From NCBI GenBank assembly GCA_036626215.1, contig JAZKSG010000004.1, forward strand, positions 1 through 55,906: a stretch of DNA of 55,906 bases. Reading direction: 5' to 3'. The stretch comes from JAZKSG01 sp036626215. GTDB taxonomy: Archaea; Thermoplasmatota; E2; DHVEG-1. The notes under the pieces were generated by a model. The model did not search any database. It worked only from the letters and a program-made list of their open reading frames with translations, and was not told the DNA's origin. A program made the translations under genes and the position numbers. Positions 50,365-55,906 of this stretch are shown here, in pieces; position 1 is the first letter of the stretch; the number at the start of each line of letters is the position of its first letter.

Positions 50365-51237
50365 ATGATACGAATTGGTCCAGCAGGTATACCTTTATCA
50401 TGTAAAGGCCGTACAAATAAAGATGGAATAGCATATACCCAAGAAGTATTAGATTTGAATGCTATGGAAGTCCAATTTGTCCGTGGTCTGTATGTGATGG
50501 AGGATGAAGAAGCAGAGTTTATGAAAAATTTTTCTGAGGATTATGATATCGAGTTAGATGTTCATGCACCTTATTATATTAATTTAGCTGGTGAAGATGA
50601 AGAAATTGAGTTAAGCATGGAGAAAATAATGTATGCGATTGAACTAGCTGATAAGATGGGTGCTAAAACCGTGGTGGTTCATCCTGGATATTATGGTGAG
50701 GATACAGCTGCTGTTACATCCAAAAAAATAGTTAAAAATTTGACTAAACTCACGGATGACATCAAACAAAAAGGTATAGATGTAGACCTTGGTATTGAAC
50801 CTATGGGGAAACAGAAAGTTTTTGGTAGCTTTGATGAGATAATTGATATTTGTAAACAAGTTGATAATGTAATTCCTATAGCCGGTTTAGGCCATATCCA
50901 TGCCCGTAGCAATGGGGGGCTTCAAGGAAGAGAGGATTTTGAAGAGATTTTTGATAAATTAAAGGACTTTGATCTTGATCGTTATTTGGTTCATATAACA
51001 GGTGTGTTGTATGATGGGGGAAACGAGTTGTATCATACACCGTTGAAAAAAAGTGATTTACCCTTGAATCCTTTAATAGATTTGGTTTTGGATAATGACT
51101 ATGATGTCACTTTTATCTCTGAATCTCCATTGGTTGAACATGACGCTATATATCTAAGATTACAGGTAGAGAAAGCGATTACGAAACGAACAGATAGAGA
51201 CTCAGCAGATTTTCGTGATTTATCTGAGATAATATAA
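50365..51237 (+). CDS. nfo: Endonuclease IV-type AP endonuclease
   Basis: Endonuclease IV cuts DNA at abasic sites. The 290-residue TIM barrel has HAPYYINLA (metal His), VVHPGYYG, the Glu in LGIEPMG, GHIHARSNGG and the late glutamate of SESP. It joins UDG and Hef as repair enzymes in the window. Fine specificity is uncertain because related sugar isomerases share the fold. The next gene starts 21 bases downstream. Confidence 0.9.
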   Translation: MIRIGPAGIPLSCKGRTNKDGIAYTQEVLDLNAMEVQFVRGLYVMEDEEAEFMKNFSEDYDIELDVHAPYYINLAGEDEEIELSMEKIMYAIELADKMGAKTVVVHPGYYGEDTAAVTSKKIVKNLTKLTDDIKQKGIDVDLGIEPMGKQKVFGSFDEIIDICKQVDNVIPIAGLGHIHARSNGGLQGREDFEEIFDKLKDFDLDRYLVHITGVLYDGGNELYHTPLKKSDLPLNPLIDLVLDNDYDVTFISESPLVEHDAIYLRLQVEKAITKRTDRDSADFRDLSEII

Positions 51238-51258
51238 AAAAATGGTTGAAACATATTT

Positions 51259-51807
51259 ATGGTATTTACTGAATCGATAGAATACATTCAGAAAAAAATC
51301 AAAGACATCTTGGATGATGTTTCTAGGGAAGACGTTGAGAAAGTCAAACAGTTATTCATGGATTCCAACCGTGTTTTTGTATATGGAGCTGGTAGATCTG
51401 GTTTGGTGGCCAAAGCTCTAGCAATCCGTCTCGTTCACCTAGGTTTTCAAACCTTTGTTATAGGTGAAACAATTACTGGCCCTGTTCAAGAAAACGATTT
51501 GGTTTTAATTATTTCTGGTTCAGGTGAAACCATTCCAGCTGTCATGACCGCAGAAATAGCTAGTGATCTTAACGCCAATGTTGTTTCTATCACTGGCAAA
51601 AAAAATTCTGATATCGCCAAGTTTGCAGATGTCACACTTTTTGTTTCTGCTGGATGTGATGACGAAGAATGTAAACGTTTTGCACCTCTTGGAACTCTTT
51701 TTGAGGCAAGTACTTGGATACTTTTAGATGGTTTGGTGTCAGATTTAATGGAGACAAAAAATGAAACTGAGGCAGATATGCGACGTCGACATGCAACCCT
51801 TCAATAA
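51259..51807 (+). CDS. hxlB: 6-phospho-3-hexuloisomerase (SIS domain)
   Basis: HxlB interconverts hexulose-6-phosphate and fructose-6-phosphate in the archaeal ribulose monophosphate route to pentoses. The 182-residue SIS protein has VYGAGRSGLVAKALAIRLVHLGF and IISGSGETIPAVMTAEIA, and a C-terminal MRRRHATLQ like other Phi enzymes. HxlA is not adjacent. It follows nfo by 21 bases and may share its transcript. Confidence 0.93.
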   Translation: MVFTESIEYIQKKIKDILDDVSREDVEKVKQLFMDSNRVFVYGAGRSGLVAKALAIRLVHLGFQTFVIGETITGPVQENDLVLIISGSGETIPAVMTAEIASDLNANVVSITGKKNSDIAKFADVTLFVSAGCDDEECKRFAPLGTLFEASTWILLDGLVSDLMETKNETEADMRRRHATLQ

Positions 51808-51886
51808 AAAAATATTATATCTTTTTTTGTTTTTAGATAGTTTTTAGTATCAAAAAATAAATCCAATAATTTGGTTTATGTTTATT

Positions 51887-51959
51887 GGGCCCGTAGGGTA
51901 GTTTGGCATCCTTCTACCATGGGGCGGTAGTAACCTGAGTTCAAATCTCAGCGGGCCCA
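51887..51959 (+). tRNA. tRNA-Pro (anticodon GGG)
   Basis: The 73-base gene folds into a full cloverleaf. The acceptor stem pairs GGGCCCG with CGGGCCC, the D arm is GGGT..ATCC, the anticodon stem CTACC/GGTAG has loop ATGGGGC with anticodon GGG, and the T stem CTGAG/CTCAG has loop TTCAAAT. The discriminator base is A and no CCA is encoded. There is no intron. The identity is read from the anticodon and the resemblance to archaeal tRNA-Pro. Confidence 0.95.
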
Positions 51960-52069
51960 TTAAAATCTTTAATAGAAAAAATCCCGATAACAAATATGAT
52001 TGCTGATATACACATTTACAAATAAAAATAGATAAAATTTTAGTCGGATAAACTTATACTAAATATGCT

Positions 52070-52228
52070 ATGAAGAAGTTTTTTAGAGTTTGGTTGATAT
52101 TAACTTTTATACTTGCGGTTATAGCAACCTTTGTAGTAGGTGTTGAGTCAACATTATTTGGATTTGTGCTGATGCCTTTGTTGGTGGTTATAGGCTTTTT
52201 TATGATAATATTGTTTTTGATAAGATAA
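52070..52228 (+). CDS. 52-residue two-helix membrane protein
   Basis: This short ORF encodes two strong hydrophobic segments (about 8-24 and 29-50) with a GVEST turn. The N-terminus is basic (MKKFFRVW). A TATA-like sequence lies near 52031-52040. No Shine-Dalgarno site is clear. No family is recognised; it is one of several two-helix microproteins in the window. Confidence 0.5.
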   Translation: MKKFFRVWLILTFILAVIATFVVGVESTLFGFVLMPLLVVIGFFMIILFLIR

Positions 52229-52318
52229 CAGAGAACTGTAATACTAATCAATCTGTTTTTGTGAAAAACATATATAGACAATAAAATAAAACTGGATTAA
52301 AAAAAGAGAGAGATTAGA

Positions 52319-52344
52319 TGGGAAAGAAATTTTTTTATTTCCCA
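52319..52344 (-). terminator. Hairpin terminator after the secreted-protein genes
   Basis: TGGGAAA/TTTCCCA form an inverted repeat whose inner part (GAAAT/ATTTC) extends the stem. It lies 9 bases beyond the stop of the minus-strand gene at 52353-52784, a reasonable position for a terminator. Confidence 0.5.
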
Positions 52345-52352
52345 CTATTTTT

Positions 52353-52784
52353 TTATTGAGGTCCGTCGAGGATACATCTGGTTTCTGGTGCTGTGTTGTC
52401 GCCAACGATTTCGAATGTTGTGTTTTTCATCTGTTCTTTGTTTCCGGCGTTGTCAACTGAGAAATAGTATACGATATGTTTTCCGTCGCTGGATACTTCG
52501 AAAGGTCCATCGTATATGTTCATTTTTTCCTCTTTTGGTGGTCTTTCAACTGGGTCCAACGCATAATAGGTGACGTTTACACCAGAGTCATCATCGGATG
52601 CGCTAAGAGTTACTGTTACATTACCGTAGTATTCTGGTATACTGTCTACACTGTCTACAGAGCTGACGGTGGAGTCACTAGCTATAATTCCTTGGCCGGC
52701 AGATATCACTATAAGCGATATGACTACTGTTGAGATTACTGCGGCTGTCTTTATTTTCTTTTTTGTTTCTTTTTCTTTTTTCAT
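52353..52784 (-). CDS. Secreted protein with one Ig-like module, abrupt C-terminus
   Basis: This is an exported protein of 143 residues with an N-terminal signal/anchor helix (about 13-33). One bacterial Ig-like module follows (VTVTLSASDDDSGVNVTYYALDP, then YYFSVDNAGNKEQ). It ends DNTAPETRCILDGPQ, which looks like the first strand of the next module of this type, so the chain stops at a module boundary. The upstream gene (52798-53460) ends with a similar DTTPPTTEC. The two may be co-transcribed (13-base gap). Confidence 0.8.
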   Translation of the reverse strand: MKKEKETKKKIKTAAVISTVVISLIVISAGQGIIASDSTVSSVDSVDSIPEYYGNVTVTLSASDDDSGVNVTYYALDPVERPPKEEKMNIYDGPFEVSSDGKHIVYYFSVDNAGNKEQMKNTTFEIVGDNTAPETRCILDGPQ

Positions 52785-52797
52785 ATTTTTTTCACTC

Positions 52798-53460
52798 CTA
52801 TTTTTTTTCTATTTTACATTCTGTTGTTGGTGGAGTTGTATCTTTATAACTGGAGTTGAAAACAAGTTTTATGTTGCTTTTTGAGAAGTCAAAAAATGGG
52901 TTTTTCAAAAAATGGATGGTAGATGGTTTAGTGATGATAAACATGAATAGTGTGGTGTTTTCTTTTTCGTTGGTTGTTTCAAAAGTTATAGGTATGTCTA
53001 TGTTTTCGGTTGTAGAGATGTTTATTTTTTGGAATTTTAAAAATGCTTTTTGAGTTATTTTACTTTGAAATGGTTTTATATCGAGGATGGAATCAATTTC
53101 TTCTCTGTATAAGAGAGACATGATGTAAAGTGGTCGTTCTCCTATTGATGTGTTTTCTCTTTGGGTTTTTAATTTTATTTTTAAGGTGTTGTCTATAATG
53201 TTTTTTTCTTCGTTGTGGGTGGTGTTGAGTATTATTTTTTGTTTATCGGTTATATTTATTTTTGGGGTGACTATCAATTTTTCTTCTTTGGTTACTTTGA
53301 CTTCTATGTTTCCTTTTATAAATGATGTATCTATGTTTTGTTCGTTTATATCTGTGGTTTTGTTGTCTGAGGAGGTTATTATAGTTTGTGATAAAGTAAA
53401 AGTTATAATGACTAGTATGATGAATGTGGACCGTAGACTCTTATTATATTGTAAACTCAT
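52798..53460 (-). CDS. Secreted protein, unknown
   Basis: This is an exported protein of 220 residues. A hydrophobic signal (about 10-28, FIILVIITFTLSQTII) is followed by a Thr/Asn/Lys/Ile-rich beta-type region with several N-glycosylation-like NxT/S sites. It ends DTTPPTTECKIEKK, matching the start of an Ig-like module. No enzyme motif is seen. It is divergent from the heliorhodopsin gene (153 bases apart), so the two could share a regulated intergenic region. Confidence 0.75.
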   Translation of the reverse strand: MSLQYNKSLRSTFIILVIITFTLSQTIITSSDNKTTDINEQNIDTSFIKGNIEVKVTKEEKLIVTPKINITDKQKIILNTTHNEEKNIIDNTLKIKLKTQRENTSIGERPLYIMSLLYREEIDSILDIKPFQSKITQKAFLKFQKINISTTENIDIPITFETTNEKENTTLFMFIITKPSTIHFLKNPFFDFSKSNIKLVFNSSYKDTTPPTTECKIEKK

Positions 53461-53613
53461 TTTTTTTCAGCTTACAATATCTTTTATTTTACTTTATTTA
53501 TAATAATTGTTTAACAGTTCTTACCGGATTTAAACGACGAAAACTTTACTTTTTAAAACAAAGGTTAATAAATACGAAAAGTGTTAACCGTATCAAATGG
53601 GGGAAAATATATT

Positions 53614-54384
53614 TTGGAAGAAAATGAGGAAAAATTCTGGAGATTGAGGATTTTTAACGCATTTATGGGTTTTTTGCATCTATTTCAAGGTTTCTTAATG
53701 CTTTATCTTAGTAGTGACAAAGCATGGCCTATAAAAACAACTTTTTTGAGCTATAATCCTGTTACTGAATCTCTTGAACCAGCTATGGAAACCGTGTTTG
53801 AAACTCCATTGGCTCCGTTGGTAGCGTTGTTTCTTTTTATGTCTGCTATTGCACATTTCTTGCTTGCTTCAATACTGTATAGATGGTATAAAGAGAATCT
53901 AAAAAAACATATTAATAAAGCTCGTTGGATTGAATATGCGTTTAGTGCGTCTCTTATGATATGGATAATCGCTATGTTAACAGGTATCTATGATTTAGGG
54001 ACACTAATTGGTTTGTTTACCTTAGTTATGGTTATGAATCTTATGGGTTATATGATGGAACTTCATAATCAGACAACGGAGAAAACTGATTGGACTTCAT
54101 ATATAATTGGTTGTATTGCAGGTTTTGTACCGTGGGTAGTGATATTTATATCTTTGATTAGTGCACAGACCTATAGTGGTGGGCAGGTTCCAGATTTTGT
54201 AATATGGATATTCGTATCGATTGCTATATTTTTCAATTTATTCGCTGTAAACATGTTATTACAGTACAAAAAGGTCTGGAGATGGAAGGATTATCTATAT
54301 GGTGAGAAGGTATACATAGTGCTTAGCTTGTTGGCTAAAACAGCTTTAGCATGGCAGGTTTTTGCAGGGACTCTCCAACCATAA
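53614..54384 (+). CDS. Heliorhodopsin
   Basis: Heliorhodopsins are retinal proteins with inverted membrane orientation. This 256-residue protein has seven hydrophobic helices. It has FWRLRIFNAFMGFLHLFQGF in helix 1, NKARWIEYAFSASLMIW in helix 3 with the counterion Glu107, PWVVIF, AVNMLLQYKKVWRW and, in helix 7, YIVLSLLAKTALAWQ with the retinal Lys242. The final VFAGTLQP is the family ending. TTG 53614 is chosen because GGGGG lies about 10 bases upstream; GTG 53581 would add eleven residues. A TATA-like GTTAATAAATA lies near 53563-53573. No retinal synthesis gene is in the window. Confidence 0.93.
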   Translation: MEENEEKFWRLRIFNAFMGFLHLFQGFLMLYLSSDKAWPIKTTFLSYNPVTESLEPAMETVFETPLAPLVALFLFMSAIAHFLLASILYRWYKENLKKHINKARWIEYAFSASLMIWIIAMLTGIYDLGTLIGLFTLVMVMNLMGYMMELHNQTTEKTDWTSYIIGCIAGFVPWVVIFISLISAQTYSGGQVPDFVIWIFVSIAIFFNLFAVNMLLQYKKVWRWKDYLYGEKVYIVLSLLAKTALAWQVFAGTLQP

Positions 54385-54396
54385 AAGGGCTATGGT

Positions 54397-55215
54397 TTAG
54401 ATAAAAATGTACTCGAATATTTTACGAAAAAGAGATTCTGGTAGAAGGCTACGTAGAACAAATATCAATGTTGAATATCTACCAGTTTTATATCTCAGCT
54501 TGTAGCTGTTATCATTTGCAGCTTTATAGATAGTTTTAGCTACTACTTTAGGATGTGAATAAAATCCTTTTTCCATGTTTTCTCTTTCTGTATCTTTGAC
54601 TTTTTTGATAAAACGATTGTATATATCTATTTTTTTCTGAGGTTCTTCTTTAGAACGGCTATAAAAATTTGTTTTAATTATACCGGGTTCAACGATTTTA
54701 ACTTTTATATTAAAAGGTTTTAACTCATAGAGGAGTGATTCGGAGAATCCTTCTACAGCCCATTTACTACTGTTGTAGATGCTGTAAAGGGGAAAAGATA
54801 TTCTTCCACCTATTGAAGAAACATTGATTATAACGCCGTCTTTCTGTCTCCTCATAAAAGGTATCATCTGCCTGCTGACATCCATAAGACCAAAAACGTT
54901 TGTTTCAAACTGTTTTTTTATTTGGCGCTCTGTTAAACCTTCAAAAGGACCAAAAGCAGCAAATCCTGCGTTGTTGATGAGAACATCGATCTGTTGATAT
55001 TTATCAATGGCGTAGTCAACTGCTTCAGCAATAGATTTTTTATCTAAAACATCTAGATGTACAGTATCGATTCCATCTATTCTATGTAACTCTGTTTTTC
55101 GATTGTCAGGTTGTCTCATGGTAGCTATTACATTCCAGTTTTTATTGTAAAAATATAAAGCTGTTTCTTTGCCGATACCTGATGATGATCCTGTGATAAA
55201 AACATTTTTTGGCAT
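54397..55215 (-). CDS. Short-chain dehydrogenase/reductase
   Basis: This is an NAD(P)-dependent classical SDR, 272 residues. It has the cofactor motif TGSSSGIG at 8-15, the NNAGFAAFGPFE segment, the catalytic Ser of NVSSIGG and YNSSK. After residue ~190 it lacks a recognised specificity block; the C-terminal part (LPESLFRKIFEYIF) may contact membrane. ATG 55215 is preferred; GTG 55230 would add five residues. It is convergent with the heliorhodopsin (12-base gap). Confidence 0.93.
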   Translation of the reverse strand: MPKNVFITGSSSGIGKETALYFYNKNWNVIATMRQPDNRKTELHRIDGIDTVHLDVLDKKSIAEAVDYAIDKYQQIDVLINNAGFAAFGPFEGLTERQIKKQFETNVFGLMDVSRQMIPFMRRQKDGVIINVSSIGGRISFPLYSIYNSSKWAVEGFSESLLYELKPFNIKVKIVEPGIIKTNFYSRSKEEPQKKIDIYNRFIKKVKDTERENMEKGFYSHPKVVAKTIYKAANDNSYKLRYKTGRYSTLIFVLRSLLPESLFRKIFEYIFI

Positions 55216-55664
55216 TAGAACTTTATTCACAGGGTATGTTAAACAAGGAGCGTTAGAAAAAATTTTTTATAAAAAATCTAGTCTCAAGAAGAATGAAAAA
55301 TTAGATGAATACTAAAATAAAGCACTACATTTTTACAGTTAAAATGTTATCTCCCCTAACTTTGTTGGAAGAAAAAAACTTTGGATGACATTGAAATATA
55401 TTTATTTGATAACTTAACCTGTTTTCCAGCAAACATAAAAAAAATTTTCTGTTTTTCGTATTTTGTAGAAAACAATAGTTACAGGGTTTTATGTTTACAA
55501 TTATTGTTTTAACATTTGAGGCTAGAAAAGAAAATGATACAAAAAAGTTTCCTATTTGGAAACCTTGGAAAGAAAGATATCTGCATACGTAGCTGGTTAT
55601 ACAGCTGCGAAAAAGGTATTAATAATCTCACCGCCCTCTCTCTGACAACATGGGGGCTGATAAA
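55216..55664. other. Intergenic region before the last gene
   Basis: This AT-rich stretch has TATA-like sequences near 55395-55405 (aatatattta). A 36-codon ORF (55535-55645, ending AYVAGYTAAKKVLIISPPSL) is possible but has no clear ribosome site. It ends just before the gene at 55665. Nothing else was recognised. Confidence 0.4.
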
Positions 55665-55906
55665 ATGACCAAAGGATTACAAAACATAGACTCTTCCATA
55701 AACCCAACTCTATCCAGAGGAATAAAACCTATTGAAGAGTTAAAGAAAGAATCTATATCTAACTTTGATCAGCCTCAAAAAACCAGGACGCTTCTAAAAG
55801 AATCCCCAAAAGAATTTCATCCCTCCGATTATTTAGATATGGTTGAACCTTATCTTTCTTCAAAACTTATATCCAACAAGAATTTATCCAAAATTAAAGA
55901 TCTCTC
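55665..55906 (+). CDS. Unknown protein, 3' end cut off by the window
   Basis: The ORF is open to the last base, giving about 80 residues (MTKGLQNIDSSINPTL start). The visible part is polar, rich in Ser, Lys and Leu, with no recognised domain. GGGGG lies 8 bases before ATG 55665; an in-frame ATG at 55650 would start before that site. The rest of the gene lies outside the window. Confidence 0.6.
   Translation, partial: MTKGLQNIDSSINPTLSRGIKPIEELKKESISNFDQPQKTRTLLKESPKEFHPSDYLDMVEPYLSSKLISNKNLSKIKDL

Noticed and set aside
53150..53503. A 117-codon Phe/Val-rich plus-strand ORF opposite the secreted protein gene
   Set aside because: The minus-strand product has a proper signal peptide. The plus-strand frame lacks a ribosome site.
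1..55906. CRISPR arrays, insertion sequences or prophage
   Set aside because: No regular direct repeats, transposase-like proteins, integrase or terminal inverted repeats were seen. The only duplicated elements are the microprotein units and paralogous genes.

Overview
The window is AT-rich archaeal chromosome. It carries aIF5B, an A-type ATPase operon, archaeal LonB, Alba, Nop5, SRP19, ribosomal proteins S8e and L21e, RNA polymerase subunit F, Pus10, archaeal-type LeuRS and Hef. Hef, PyrK/PyrD and the gene style point to a euryarchaeal lineage. Together with the low GC, many TTG/GTG starts and a heliorhodopsin, I infer a Thermoplasmata-related organism (for example Marine Benthic Group D-like), but the lineage is inference only.

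Layout. 1-2.6 kb: a PAS protein (cut by the left edge) and a 7TM-PAS histidine kinase. 2.6-5.5 kb: SRP19 and S8e on the minus strand, then aIF5B. 5.6-14.9 kb: the ATPase operon in the order H-I-K-E-C-F-A-B-D, followed by an unlisted 51-residue membrane protein. 14.9-18.8 kb: a 4TM protein, LonB, a macro-domain protein, a zinc ribbon and Alba. 18.8-19.4 kb: a basic microprotein and a candidate structured RNA. 19.4-27.6 kb: NadM, a PKD lipoprotein, a nitroreductase, YjbQ, PyrK/PyrD, Nop5, TrkH, a family-4 UDG and an atypical receiver. 27.9-30.3 kb: a second 4TM paralog, a tiny bicistronic unit, DUF1015 and a small membrane protein. 30.3-33.6 kb: Pus10, L21e, RpoF, DUF655, KsgA. 33.6-39.6 kb: a CheY-like receiver, an ABC-2 exporter, a lipoprotein, a sodium/solute symporter with a structured leader, and a Trm9-like methyltransferase. 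39.6-43.9 kb: LeuRS, then two tandem 36-residue microproteins. 44-51.8 kb: an OPT transporter, a soluble histidine kinase, small proteins, Hef, UPF0147, endonuclease IV and HxlB. 51.9-55.9 kb: tRNA-Pro(GGG), small and secreted proteins, a heliorhodopsin, an SDR enzyme and a partial gene.

Most of the window is translation, energy and DNA-repair housekeeping. The unusual material lies in the small genes and signalling. (1) A heliorhodopsin keeps its retinal lysine and counterion glutamate. (2) Two tandem 36-residue microproteins keep their protein sequence while their codons diverge. (3) A bipartite promoter element of identical geometry sits upstream of the first microprotein and of a stand-alone CheY-like receiver 9 kb away, and half of it lies upstream of the second microprotein. 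(4) The ATPase rotor subunit carries a complete Na+-binding signature. (5) Two genes (atpI and the macro-domain gene) appear to start at AUA/AUU codons behind good Shine-Dalgarno sequences. Several expressed-looking genes under 60 codons would be missed by ordinary gene calling.
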